Shown: positions 36,679 to 49,216 of the stretch, in pieces
How the letters are laid out: each line of letters begins with the position of its first letter
How positions within the stretch are numbered: position 1 is the first letter of the stretch
Source of the DNA: Cryptomeria japonica
Taxonomy: Eukaryota; Streptophyta; Pinopsida; Cupressales; Cupressaceae
Direction of reading: 5' to 3'
DNA length: 64,000 nt
Assembly: GCF_030272615.1 (NCBI RefSeq)
Contig: NC_081406.1
Span: 479,476,900 to 479,540,899 of the forward strand
The notes under the pieces: model-generated
The model's input: the letters and a program-made list of their open reading frames with translations, nothing else
Database searches by the model: none
What the model was told of the DNA's origin: nothing
Program-made: the position numbers and the translations under genes

Positions 36679-37254
36679 ATGGGCACTCTCATCCTCTTGA
36701 GAAGGATTTTTGTAGAGGACCAGTGGGTCTTTCTGGACTCCGTTAGAGACCAAACCCTCTAATCAGTCTGCAAGGAGGTTGGGTCATTCACCAATGAGGT
36801 TGTGTGGATGGTGTTGGGCAAAGAGTTTCTGCAAAATGAAAATAGATACAATGTTAACATGGACATTACATCCTAGTTCTTAGTGTCTCTTTTGGATCTC
36901 GGAGGAGACAAGGTAGATATGCTGATGCTGTTGAGGAAGGTTTTTAAGGAAGGCTTCCTTGGAGACAACATTAATGTTTTCATCCTTGCAGAAGTAGGGG
37001 TGGGGATCCCTTGGGCGAGTGAATTATCCAAGCTTCTCCTCTCTGACCAAAAAATGTTAGTGGCCAAGCAACTATTTCTCTTGAACCTAAATGCGGAGTA
37101 CTTGACGTGTCACAGGAAATGGGCGTGGATTGGCAAGGACTTCATCTGGAAATGGTTACTCCTGGACTACTTTCAAAACTACATGTGGATTGACGAATTC
37201 TCTCAGCTTATGTTGTCTAAAGAATTCTACATGGAAGGAGGGCCATATTCTTAG
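36679..37254 (+). pseudogene. Unknown ~190-codon frame with two in-frame stops
   Basis: A single frame runs from ATG 36679 to TAG 37252, broken only by TAA at 36760 and TAG at 36874 and by no indel. The protein starts MGTLILLRRIFVEDQWVFLD and holds leucine- and tryptophan-rich segments (MLMLLRKVFKEGF, KWAWIGKDFIWKWLLLDYF). I do not recognise the family. It could be a fragment of a longer repeat-borne frame, a decayed host gene or chance. A single frame with only point-change stops favours real ancestry. Confidence 0.45.
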
Positions 37255-37740
37255 GGCAAAGTTGTAAACCATCCACTACATGTGCCCTAGCCTCGCCCCT
37301 TGGGCCCCTAGTAGTTTTTTTTTCCTATGTCCTCGAAACCTAATAGGCTCAATGGCTCACTCATTTTGGCTTTTATGTTTTTTAGGGACTCAAATGATAA
37401 TTTTTCAAATTCCAGTTTGTTTTAGTTTTCCTCTTAGAGTCTTATGGATATAAAAATGTTTTCTATAATTCTATTTCATTTTTATTAACGAAAGTTTTTC
37501 AAATGCTTTTTGTCCATGAGCTACGTTATTTCAATATTTTGTTAAACAATGGAAATAAATTTAATACTGTGATCTTTTTTTATGTAATGCTTCTTCCTCT
37601 ATATTTAATATATTATAAAAAAATTCAGTTCGTTCTATTAATTATTTGTACATTGATGATGGTTGATTATAATTTTATAAATATATAAAAAAAGGAGTTT
37701 ATCTCACAAAAAACAAGTGAATTAAAACTAAAACTCCAAC
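37255..37740. other. AT-rich spacer, nothing recognised
   Basis: Apart from a CCCTAGCCTCGCCCCTTGGG patch near 37290, it is AT-rich with no supported frame. Confidence 0.5.
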
Positions 37741-38270
37741 TTACTTGTTGTTGAATTTTTGAAGTAGTGCATGCGTGGGTTGGTAACATGGCACTGGATA
37801 CATGCTATGATTTATAGTTAAGATTTTGTCATAATGAAGAAATTTGAGACATTTATGAAGGGTAGATGGGATTGCTTTCATGGAAGCGAACCAAGGGAAA
37901 GGATGTCCCAACTTCACACAAAATTGATATAAAGTAGGATTTAGGAATGATGGCAAAAATCACATCTAAGCACTTAGTACCAACCTTAATGGGAACTAGA
38001 AGAGTAATAGAACCTATAGTAGGACAAGAGAAACCGTCTAAGATCTTAACCACTATATCAAATTTATCATATCAATATGTTACTTCATACAATTGTAACA
38101 ATGTAAAGTATAAAGATATTCTTAAATTATTACATTCACCATTCATGTTAGATCAATCATCAATGAGAACCCCTCGTGAGAGTATGTCTTTGATCTTTGC
38201 AGGTGATATATAGACTTATAGTGGGCCATCAGGTGTTTCAAATTTCAATTTCCAATAGTCTCACTAGGAT
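37741..38270 (-). pseudogene. Gypsy retropepsin-like fragment, degenerate
   Basis: On the minus strand it reads, across frameshifts and stops, PDGPL, then RGVLID near the catalytic Asp, then FDIVVKILDGFSCPTIGSITL, then FCVKLGHPFPW, SMKAIPSTLHKCLKF and LTINHS. The same segments occur in the same order in element H at 53790-54180. It is therefore a relic of the protease region of a related Ty3/gypsy element. Nothing else of that element is recognisable around it. Confidence 0.78.
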
Positions 38271-38740
38271 CAAAGGTAATACATATTGCATAGGTCCTTA
38301 GGAGGTGCAGGTTTATCAATAAGATTCACCACATTATTTATCAATAAAATTTATATTAAAATAAATTTATGTTGAAATTTTATATATATTTTTAGTCTTT
38401 ATTTATTTATTAAATTAAAATTTATATTACACTAAATTTATGTTGAACTTTTAAATATATTTTTAAGTTGCTTTTTAAAATTATATATCATAAACATATT
38501 TTTAAGAATTTTGTTAAACTTTAAATTAATATTTTAGATTTAATATTGAATGTTTTCTTTTTTATATTAAACTTTTACCTTTCAAAGTGTATATCAAAAT
38601 TTATATTTTTATTTAGTTATTTGTTTTATTCTAGAAACTAAGTTTCATGTTCTATACTATTTTTGAATTTCATATTTTTACAAATAATATTAACTTTATA
38701 TTTAATAGTTATCTCAAACTATTGCACATCTTTAAATGTC
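38271..38740. other. Very AT-rich spacer
   Basis: Runs of AAATTTATATTA and similar repeat loosely (for example near 38347, 38370, 38416 and 38435). No gene is seen. Confidence 0.55.
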
Positions 38741-38975
38741 TCTTATTATGGGACCGACAACATCTCACAACAGGTACCATCGACGTATTAGGATTTAGAA
38801 CTTATATGATTCCATGACATTTCTGTTATTTTCATGATGAGACTATTATGGATGCTTTATTTTTATGCATTATGGATTTAGAACTTATATGATTCCATGA
38901 TTTGGATAACATTGACGTATATTGATGCTTCATTTTTATGCATTATGGATATGAAACTTTATATGATGCTAGAAT
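38741..38975. repeat. Array-unit fragment plus ~70-85-bp imperfect repeat
   Basis: 38741-38786 resembles the ACATCTGACAACAGGTACCATCG segment of the array at 57879-58800. From 38791, a GGATTTAGAACTTATATGAT segment recurs at 38874 and, more diverged, at 38946, each with a TTTTTATGCATTATGGA partner. Confidence 0.6.
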
Positions 38976-40818
38976 AGAATTACTTTGAGATGATGTATGT
39001 CATTATTGGATTTTTAGGACTTCATTATGATGATAGAAATAGGATGCTTATAATATGAATGGATCAAATTTTGAGGATTATGATAATTGCTTATGTGGAT
39101 CAATTGGGATATATGAGATATTGATTTATTACTGTCAATTGTATGAGTGTTTTATGTGTATTCAAATTCATGTGTTTAATAATATAATGTGGTTATTTGG
39201 AATTACTAATGTGTAAATTGAGATGCGCAGGAAAATTATCCATGTGACAATGGAAATATTATGGAGAACCAAACCTAGACCTATGTACATTTGTAAAGCC
39301 AGGGGTTGTCTATGTAGAGAGACAACACCCCATTTGTATCGTATTTTATTTGTGAAAGTAAATGATGCATGTGTGTTAAATTGATTTTATTAAATTGTGT
39401 AATCCAACAAGAGACAAATTCCATGTGTGATTTTTATAATGTATTTTATTGTGTCACTTGACACATGTGCTAATTAGTGTCATTGATTTTGACTTGTCTC
39501 TTGGAGGGAGTTTGTTTTTACCAAATCCATTTCAAACATTTGAGTGTGGTCCCAAATTTGCCTTGGGTAGGGAGCCTTGGGAGTGGTCAACTCAGGTTTG
39601 ACCCGTAGGTTAACTTCAGTTGGGTTTCTAAGGGGTCAAATGGACTCCTAGGGTCAGTTTTAGGGCTTCTCCAAAGGTCCAAAGGGTATACCTATGGGTT
39701 AGGGGTATTTTTAAACTTGTGACTACTCCCATGTGACTGTTTAGTCACCTCAAAAAGTGGTTTTTCCAAGGTGAGCGAAAATTCAACTTAGAAGGTTTCT
39801 CCTAGGATAGACAACCTCCCCTTTTGGTGTGAGACTCTCTTCCCCATCCTCTCTTACATTTTCTCTTTCTAGTTCTAGCAACATGTAAGAGGTTGGGAAG
39901 ACCAACCAATGGGAACCCTCACTCTATCCAAGGGGTTGGGAAGAGTGAGAGAGGCCTTCTTAGGCAAGGATTATGGACTTAGTGAGTTAATCACCCACTC
40001 TCCATTGTTGGAGATCATGCAACTTTTTGAAGAATAGTTGTAGGATAGAATTTTTGGCCAAGTGTTGGTGAAGAGATTGTAGGGATTTGGGTTGCTCATC
40101 CCCAACTAGATCTATCAAAAACTTTGGGCAGATTAAGGTTGGTTCTTATTCTTTTTTTGTTTATGTTGTATATGCATGCAGAAGAAATGCTTGTATGGAA
40201 GAGCCGTTTATATGTATTTTACTTTGTGAAAGAAAATGTGAATTTTTCCCCTTTGTTCTTTTTATGCTTTTTCTTGTATTGGGAGTGTCCAAGGCCTTCT
40301 ACTCTTGGGAGAGTAGGATGGTCTTGGGGTGGAAGAAGTTTGACAGCCTTGGGTGAGAGGCTCTCCTTTATGGAGAGTGATCTCAAGGGTGGTCTTTGTG
40401 ACCCTTGCTGCATAGCCTTGTTTATGCATTTGGGAGTCATAAGGAGAGATGATATGGCTTATATGCCTTTGGAGGACATAAGGATGTGGGGATGTATTTG
40501 TGTTGTATTTGGTTGCCATGAGGTGGCTTGAGATGTTCCATGCTTGCAGTCTTCCCAATGGTATTTGGTCCACTTCCACTTGTGGAATATCATCACAAGT
40601 TGTGGTGAAGTGTAGCCTTGGTTGGGAAAATTGTTTGTTGTGTGTTTCCCCCTTTGCTTGTTGTGGTTGTTTGTGTGTAACCCGTCTAGTGCTTGGTTCT
40701 CCAAGCTCGGGGGTGGCTTCTAGTAATCCTAGGTTGGGAGGTGAGCACTCCATGGTCAAGCCTTATGTTTTATTTGCAGGTTGTTTGGGATGGGAAGGAA
40801 AAAGAAAGATATAAGTTG
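38976..40818. other. Spacer, no supported gene
   Basis: About 1.8 kb. 39500-40800 is less AT-rich than its surroundings and looks like LTR or untranslated sequence of an unidentified repeat. A GGGGTTGTCT...AGACAACACCCC inverted repeat lies near 39302-39333. Overlapping frames at 40087-40531 show no recognisable domain. Confidence 0.45.
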
Positions 40819-40926
40819 TTGGTTTTTACTTGAGTTGTAGAAAAGATTAGGAAAAGAGAAGATGAATTTGTGTTGGTTTTTACTTGAGTTGTAGAAAAGA
40901 TTAGGAAAAGAGAAGATGAATTTGTG
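40819..40926. repeat. Perfect or near-perfect 54-bp tandem duplication
   Basis: A unit starting TTGGTTTTTACTTGAG occurs at 40819 and again at 40873, with no difference seen by eye. It is probably recent. Confidence 0.92.
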
Positions 40927-41897
<971 letters not shown>

Positions 41898-42052
41898 TAT
41901 GAGAAAACTTACCATTTTACAAAAAAAAATATGTGTCACTGCCTATGAAACTTATTTTATTTTACCATTATAACCCCCAGAAGAATGGACATATATATAT
42001 ATATATGCGATGCTTGTTTTAAATTTAAAAAAAAAAAAAATTACTTAACCCT

Positions 42053-42300
42053 CCCCGGGCGACAGGCCTGGGCGGCGCGGGACCCCTGTGGGCTGCGACC
42101 CACAGAGGCGTCGAGGCGCCACTATGGGCTGAGGCACACAGAGGCACCTGCGGCACTGCTACGGGCTGTGGACCGCAGGGCCAGCCTTGGCTGCCTTTGC
42201 GGGCCACGTCCCGCAGAGACGCCACGGTGCCGCTGCGTGGCGTGACCCGCAGTGGTGCCTAGGCGCCACTGTGGTGATCTGCAACCCCCGTGGTTTCCCC
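42053..42300. repeat. GC-rich minisatellite island
   Basis: A sharply bounded GC- and CpG-rich block in AT-rich DNA. About five units of 36-39 bases start with GGGCTG- or GGGCCA-like cores near 42089, 42125, 42164 and 42201, and a diverged one near 42237. Each has (C/G)(A/C)CC(G/A)CAG(A/T)G(G/A) followed by a GGCGCCACT-like half. Open frames here are by-products of the repeat. Confidence 0.75.
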
Positions 42301-43350
42301 TGCGCATTCACTGCCCCCCATGCCTTGGTAAACTCCACCCCTTCGCTCCTCCTTCCATGGCCGCCGACCCTCTTACCCTTGCACAAAATACACATAGACT
42401 CACATGCCCTAACCCAAATTTCGGGTTAGGGCAAAACACAATATAGTGTGTTTTAAAAAAAAAATGTGTGGGTAGTTATCAAAAAGAAACTTAGGGTTCA
42501 CTTGAATATAAAAAGAATTAAGAGAAATAAAAAGAAAAGGGGGGGAAAACCCTATTCAAATTTGAATAGGGTATCCCATGTATCCTTTTTAGAACATTAA
42601 TAGTTTACAATTAAATTCCTTAAAGTTAACAAATTTTATATGGGCACTAATAGATGAATACTTTAATTATATTTAAATAATAGTGAACTTAGTTAACGCA
42701 TTCTCTTAATTAGGAATATAGTTTTATATTGCATAGATGCTATGTAAAAGCTTATAAGAATGTAAAAGAATAAATATATATATTTATTTTAATGGGTTTA
42801 AATTGTAAACTAAAGCGTCTTAATTTATTAATCTATATTAATGAATGCCTTGCTAATATTTTGGCCTTAGGGGTTTATTGATTTGGTCAACATTAAGATT
42901 TTATAAAGCTAAAACTTTTGAGGTCATTTTAACCCCTAGGCAAATTTTAAATGCATTATATTTATCGCTTATTTAATGCTAGGTTGTAATAGTCTAAATA
43001 CAAGTTTTAATATAATTGATGCTTCGAGTAAATAAAAAGGTTATTTGAGATTAGAATATCTATTGCCAATTTAATTGGGAGCTTTTGTGTAATTGAGTCT
43101 ATATATTTATTAATTGAAGGGATAAAATAATAACTCTTTTGGAGAATTAATACTTTTTTAAATTCTAGAAAATTTTCGCCTAACTAATTTAATTATTAGA
43201 TTAATTCAATAACATAGTTAAGACTAAACTTATTAGTTCGGATCTTTTAGCAAATTTTAGTGTTCTGTTAATGTGTTATTTAGCAAACTTAGTTTTATTA
43301 GATTATGTTTCAAAAAATAATTTATTCCATTTTGCCCAAAAGTTTGGGTA
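42301..43350. other. AT-rich spacer with two inverted repeats
   Basis: No gene is seen. GCCCTAACCC (42406-42415) pairs with GGGTTAGGGC (42423-42432) over a 7-base loop. ACCCTATTCAAA (42549-42560) and its exact complement (42561-42572) form a perfect 24-bp palindrome. The rest is AT-rich. Confidence 0.7.
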
Positions 43351-43385
43351 TGACAGATGACATCTGACAACAGGTACCATCGACG
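43351..43385. repeat. Left remnant of the ~267-bp array unit at the G insertion
   Basis: GACATCTGACAACAGGTACC and neighbours match the array at 57879-58800. CGACG (43381-43385) is the left target duplication of G. Confidence 0.75.
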
Positions 43386-44165
43386 TGTTAGGATTCCCAA
43401 AGATACTAAGAGGGGGGGTGAATCAGTATCTCACTGGTTAGTGAATTTTCTGAACTTATTATATAAAAAGAATTCCAAAATAGTGTACCAGTTAACCAAA
43501 TTTAATGCAGTAAATAAGAACAATAAGCACAACATGAAAGACACACCATAACAAAATATTTTAATGAGGAAACCCAATGTGGGAAAAACCTTGGTGGGAT
43601 TTGTGATCCATAATATTCGCTTACTGGCCAATAAGGGAATATTACTGTTACAATAGGATCCTGCACATGCAGGAAGGCCAAGTGCCTAGAGCTCACTGCT
43701 CATTTACAAAACAAGTCTCACTGACTTACAAAAATGGATTATACAAATCCAATGTCATGTATTGCTTCAGGTCAGCATCTACTATGCTAGGTTCAGTACC
43801 GGTTTATTCTTTGTAATAATCATAAACCCTTATCCAAAATCTGCCTTACAATTCGCACATTAGATCTGCATTTTTCTAACCATGCATACTTTTAAAATGA
43901 TCTACAAGATCTCATACTTATATGAGTCATATTACAATCCGCCATATCGGCTTACAAAAGGATTTTACAATTAAATACAAAATATAATTAAACAAAAATC
44001 TTGTCGGCCAAGGTGCCGGTAATCTTTTCGGTGCCAATGAACTGTATGTCGGTGTAGAGTCTGTCGGTGTCGGTGCCTGCCGGTATCATATGATTGTAAG
44101 TTTGCCATCAATGACAATACCTTAAATCACCTACAATTTCTCATTGGAGTGTACATTTTCCAACA
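43386..44165 (-). repeat. 3' LTR of element G
   Basis: It begins TGTTAGGATTCC and ends TTTCCAACA. It aligns with the split right copy, with roughly one difference in ten in the part compared. It carries the CCTGCACATGCAGG hairpin at 43660-43673. Confidence 0.9.
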
Positions 44166-44178
44166 ATCTTCCCCTTTG
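44166..44178 (-). promoter_or_regulatory. Polypurine tract of element G
   Basis: The minus strand reads CCAAAGGGGAAGAT up to the LTR edge, the plus-strand priming tract. Confidence 0.8.
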
Positions 44179-44377
44179 GCATTGATGGCAACACTCATGA
44201 GAAAAATCCAAAATGTGTCCAAAAATGTTGTCTAAAAGGAATCTGCCAAAATGTCTTACCAAAACTGTGTGCTCACCCTGAGCTAATGATCTCTTCTACA
44301 AGTTATTTTTCTCAGTTCTACTACTCCCTCTTTGACATCAATGATAAAGATTGTCAAAATGTCAATTGAGTGCAGTT

Positions 44378-47300
44378 TCAGCTTGAACCATGTAACCAGT
44401 TGGTTACAATCTGGAATAGGTCTGCTAATACCAAATTTAGGCTCTGAGTAAACCTGTTGCTATCCTTTAATGTGGCCTTTGTTCTCTGAATTGTACTGGT
44501 GAGGTGATGCATTTTCTCTTCCGGTGTCTTCTGTCCCTGAATAAGTGCCTCTGAGATCTCTTTCTTAAAAGAGATGAGGTTATCCAATTTAGGACTAAGT
44601 CTACATTTGAGTTCCTTTGCTTTTCTTTTTATTCTTTCCTTCTCTTTCTCTAGTTTTTCAAGTTTCTCCTTAAATCCTGCTATCTCATGTTCCATAATTG
44701 ACAGAGGTTCAGATGAACTAATGATTTTGTTAGCTATATCATCAATTTCTTTTTGCACTTTGTTGATTTCTTTGTCAATATCTGTTGTTAGAAGATTAGA
44801 CTTGTAGGTGTCTCGGTATAGTTCCTTAAATTCCATTATAGTTTTGCTCAGTGCTGGTATGAGGGTATCAATGTGTTTCATGCACTTCTTTATTGTTTCA
44901 TCAAAAAAAATTTGTTTTTCCTTATCCATTTTCTCTTTAAATGTCTCTTCATTAATGTGATCCACAGTCAATATATTGTTGGTTATGTATGTAGACAATG
45001 TGTCTAACTGACTCAAAGATTCTTTATTATCTACATTGCACTTGGGTGCAACCAATTTAAGAATGGGGATGGTGTCATCTATAGCCTTATATGCTAATAC
45101 ATTGCAGTCTGTTATCTTTTTAATGGAATCCAAAAGTACCTCAGTTACATTTGTTGGTCTGGATGTCTGCCCAACTGACTTCACAATTTCCATGTTGTCG
45201 GTGGTAGTAACCACTTTGCTTGCCTTGACCTCTGGTGGGTCAGTTTGTGTCTACATTTCTATCAGCAAGGGTTTAGGTTTCTTAGTTGTCGATGGCACTA
45301 TCTTTGTATGAACCTGTGACTCTAAATGTTTCTTTGGTTTTGTCTCTATTGGTTTCACTATACTCTCTTCTTTCAGTTTTTATGATTGTTTCTCTGTGGT
45401 ATCTACTGTTGGTTTCTATGTCTGCATCTCTGCACTGTCCACTACTGGTGACTTAATAGGTTTCTCTGTATTTTCTGTAGCCGGTTTCTCAGTCTCTATT
45501 GGTTTTTCAATGTTTGCATCAATGGTGTCAATCATCATTCCAATCTCAATATTTTTTGTCAGTGGCTTAGTAGCCACATCTTTCTTCTCACCACTAGTCT
45601 CCTTATCAACCACAATATTGACCTCTTGAGTGTCTATGTTCATGGTATACAAAATTTTAGACTCAGGATTTGTATCCTCATGTGGAGTCTCCATATTCTT
45701 AGTAGTCGGTGAACTATCAGTTAGTACTAGTGGAGTGACTAAAGGTGGTGGCAAATTGTCTGTCGCTTTTATATTTGGTAGTCCACCTATTTTGCCTTTT
45801 CCTTTGTCTTTATCCTTTTGGTATACCTTAAAGGGTTTTGGTCTTTTTCAACAAAGAAGATGTCCCATTTATTAGTTGTTTCTTCAGAGATTTCATTTAC
45901 TCTGTCGTCCATTAGACTTACATGTCGGTGACCACTAGAAAAGACTGTCCTGTTTGCTTCACTAATCAGTTCATCAATTTCCTCAACTGATTTCACTGGA
46001 TGAACAACTAGAAATTTCTCAACCTTGTTTTCTTGTCTAGTTCCATAATGGCTAATCTTTTAGCATCAAGCCACCTATATAGATCGCTAGGAAAATCATC
46101 TACAACCTCTATCAAAACTTTCTTATAAATATCTAGGTGTAAGATGATGTTATTTTCTATGCTTTCTTTCTCCTCATTTGTTAAAGTATCATACAATTTG
46201 CTTACATTTGATAAGTTTCCATCATATGTTATTTCATTCAGTAGGTTGTCAAGAGGAGGAATAACCTGTCTTTGCTTTTTCTTTCTAGGTGTCATCTTTT
46301 TAACTGGGGGCCTCACTGTCTGTTGTTTTTGTCTTGTCTTTCTAGGTGTAGGAGAGGGTGTTGGTAAGGTTTTTCTTTTCCTTTCTACCCTTTTGAACTT
46401 GGCCGGTATCTCACTGTTAGAAGAAGTTGCAACCGGTGAAAGATGTGCTTCTGATTGAAGTCCTTCCAATTCACTTTCCTTAATACCAGTTTTATTTAAT
46501 GCATCTTCTTTTATTTCTTTTGCCTATCTGGTTCCCTTCCTCACTATCCGTTCAATTTTCTTAACTCTTTTCTGGGATTGAATGCTACTTTCAATTGTTT
46601 CAGCATTTCCAAAAACTTTTTCAATTGGTTCCTTAGGTGCTTCTAAGAGGGATTTTGTATAAGTTTCAATTATATTATCATTTGTCTCATAGCCCATCTT
46701 GGTAACCCATATAGTTCTAGGGACAACTGTCTCCATCCAGATTTCATCTTTCTTAATTACAAAGCATATCTCTTTTTGATATTTATCAACAGTTGCTTGA
46801 GATAGCCTTATTCTTGTCTTCATTCTAGCGTTCAGTGCTTGAAAATGTTCATTTATATTTTTCTCTCTGTCTTCTCCCATGTTGTTTAATATGTCTAACA
46901 GTTGCTTTCCTACTAGTATATCAAAACCAAAGTCTTTCTTACCAATACTAGGTACTTCCTTGGTAATGTATAGCATTAAGCATACAAGCAAGTTACCAAA
47001 TCTGAAATTTCACTTCTTATCACCTTTGATTTTCTTTAGGTTATCTATCAATTCATCTTTAAGCCATTCACACACATCAATTCTTGCATTGTCATTCACC
47101 ATGTCATATGCACTTTTAATACATAAGCTGGATACTGAGTTTAATCTATTTGCATGTGTGGCCTTATAACCAAGAATCATACTGACAAATCTAACATTGA
47201 TGTCCTTCACATCATTGACTCTTAGGGATCTTTTGTCAAATGTTGCGCTGATTAAGTTCATCACAGTGTCATTTGAGACCTTTTTAGTTTTGTCAGGCCT

Positions 47301-47744
47301 ACTACCGGTGGAAGGTAATTCTATTACTGCCCTAACTGCTTCTTTAGTGATCTTATGGATGGAATCCAAACAAAATAATTCTCCATGAACTTTTCTTAGG
47401 ACTATCCTTATCACATCTTTCAGAAAATCAGGGATGTTAAAAATGTCCACAAAACCTAGGGTTTCTACTACCTTGTGTTCTAGTTTAATATTACCATTTA
47501 CATCACAAATTACAGTCCTATACATGTTCTTGATTTCATCATCTCCTAGCTCCTCAATATGACAATGTATATATATTCTATAATCTTCTACAAAAACTAC
47601 TCCCTTAGGTATTTTTGAAAATGCTCCTAGGGTATAATCTTTCTTCGCAATTTCAGGAATAAGTTTGAACACGAGTCTAGGGCGCTTGATAACTTCAATC
47701 ACAGTAGGGTTTGTAATAAATTCAGGTACTGATGAAGAAGCCAT
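44378..47744 (-). pseudogene. Large additional frame of element G, unknown function
   Basis: About 1,120 codons run from ATG 47744 to TGA at 44378. The N-terminal ~330 residues look globular (MASSSVPEFITNPTVIEVIK; later LGYKATHANRLNSVSSLCIK, CEWLKDELIDNL). A proline- and lysine/arginine-rich stretch with nuclear-localisation character follows (about 46400-46250, KKMTPRKKKQR). Next comes a Thr/Glu/Pro/Lys-rich low-complexity part (45750-45240), and last a predicted coiled coil (45000-44500, EKLEKEKERIKRKAKEL). The first three blocks share one frame broken by TGA after 47010 and TAG near 46521. Frameshifts lie near 46020 and 45790, and more stops follow. It has no recognised catalytic motif. 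A role in DNA or RNA binding is only a guess from composition. Confidence 0.65.
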
Positions 47745-47887
47745 AGTTATAAATACCTTAATCTGTCTTTAGGATGATTTGCTTGGATGAACTGCTTCAC
47801 TTTTTTCTATGGACGCCTTCACTCGGGATTTTCATGCTCTCTAGAGATTTGAATGTTCGGTGAATGAAAAAAGAACCAAAACACTTG

Positions 47888-47894
47888 TTTTATA
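47888..47894 (-). promoter_or_regulatory. Possible TATA box upstream of the large G frame
   Basis: The minus strand reads CTATAAAAC about 145 bases before ATG 47744, with a pyrimidine-rich stretch after it, a layout like a plant core promoter and short leader. If real, the frame is transcribed independently of the LTR. Confidence 0.4.
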
Positions 47895-48199
47895 GTGTTA
47901 TAACCTTAAACTACTATATTTAATGCCTGTTGGTTAAGTCAAACTTAACTCATTTGTCGGTAAAGATGTAATTCAACTTCTCACCATCAACTGAGGGTAA
48001 ACTAGCATGTTTTCATTTTGTTACCATATGCCCAAGGGATATTTCTTCAGTTAGATGAAGAATCTCCTGTCGGTGGAGTGATACTCTATTCTGTTGGTGC
48101 AGGAGTATTCCCATCAACATTCCGATCTGACTTTCTAATCCATTGTTTTGAAAATTCTTGCTTTACCTCTTCAACCTTTTCTTTTCCCTTCAAGTTGGG

Positions 48200-49186
48200 T
48201 CATTTGTTGTTTGTCAGTGATGCCATACTTCTACAAAATTTTGCAATGTGTCCAATCTTGTTACACGCATAACAAGTCACATTGTTTTTCTAAATAGCAT
48301 TCCCATATCCTATGTCGGTATGTGTTCTGCATTGATTAGATAGATGTCCAAATCTTCCACAAATATAACATCTTACATTCATTCTACAATTTTCTAAATT
48401 ATGACCAACTTTGTTGCATTTAGAACATTGACTGGTGGGTATATTAGTGTTCTGATAATTTCTAGATCTACACTAATTTTTTCTATGACCATACTTGTTA
48501 CATTTAAAGCATTTCCCATTAAATTTGTAAGCATTAGGTTGTCTTAACGGTTTGATGTGATCATGATTGTTTGGAGTACCAGAGCTTTCACCAACTTCAA
48601 AGCCAAGCCCATTTGTATCACCATTAGGTTTCTGATTCTTCAGCATGTCATAAAGTTCCTCTGAACTTTTCTTGAATTTCTCCTTGTGTTGATTTGCAGT
48701 AGCCAACTCATTTTCCAAGAAATCTTTTTGTCTCATGAGTTCAGTTTTGTCATGTTCTACGTGAATTAGATCTATTTTTAGCATATCATTCTCATGACTG
48801 AGTCTTAGATTTTCATTTGCAGCATCATTGATTCTTCTATTCAAGTCATCTTCATTCTTCTTCTGATTTTCAGTCTCTTTACAAAATCTCATAGTCATAT
48901 CTTGCATCTCATTTTCCATTGTATTGTTTTCTTGTCTCAGTTTGTTCACTAGATCATTAAGAGTTTTTTTTTCATCATCATCACTCTGCATCTTTTCACA
49001 AATTTCTCTTCTTTTATTCCTTGCAATAGTGAGATTCTCTTGAAGTCCTCGAATGATATCTTGTACAGCCTTCAGATCATCTTCAAGTTTGATATTCTTC
49101 ACTTTTTCTTCATCATAGTCTGAAAGAGTTGTTTCTAGTTGCTTTTACAAGTTTTCCTTCTCTACCAGTGTCAAGATCTTCCTCAA
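48200..49186 (-). pseudogene. Gag-like coiled-coil and zinc-knuckle frame of element G
   Basis: Starting close behind the primer site, the frame gives a long charged heptad-like region (49102-48640: DDEKKTLNDLVNKLRQ, ENDMLKIDLIHVEHDK), then four CCHC knuckles at about 48510-48225: CFKCNKYGHRKN-C with an in-frame TAG inside, CSKCNKVGHNLENC, CYICGRFGHLSNQC and CYACNKIGHIAKFC. A TGA at 48200 ends the clear part. The coiled-coil-then-knuckles order resembles the C-terminal half of B's gag, suggesting a Sirevirus-type gag that lost its N-terminal domain. No plausible ATG survives, and a TAA lies near 49150. It would bind element RNA if functional. Confidence 0.75.
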
Positions 49187-49216
49187 ACTATTAGGCTTTT
49201 GAAAATAGAGGACCAG

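Noticed and set aside
37741-38290. Plus-strand frame 37947-38213 as a gene
   Set aside because: It is the antisense of the gypsy retropepsin relic, whose conserved segments read clearly on the minus strand.
40087-40531. Overlapping plus-strand frames of 89 and 135 codons
   Set aside because: They overlap each other and a 165-codon antisense frame in less AT-rich spacer. No domain or relative is recognised.
42406-42432. CCCTAA/TTAGGG stem as an interstitial telomere
   Set aside because: Only one hexamer per arm and no array. The plant telomere unit is TTTAGGG.
42025-42446. Six overlapping frames in the GC block
   Set aside because: Few stops are expected in GC-rich repeats; all six frames are open, and none looks like a protein.
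44574-46458. Plus-strand hydrophobic frames resembling membrane proteins
   Set aside because: Antisense of Lys/Glu-rich coding sequence in G, which mimics hydrophobic proteins.
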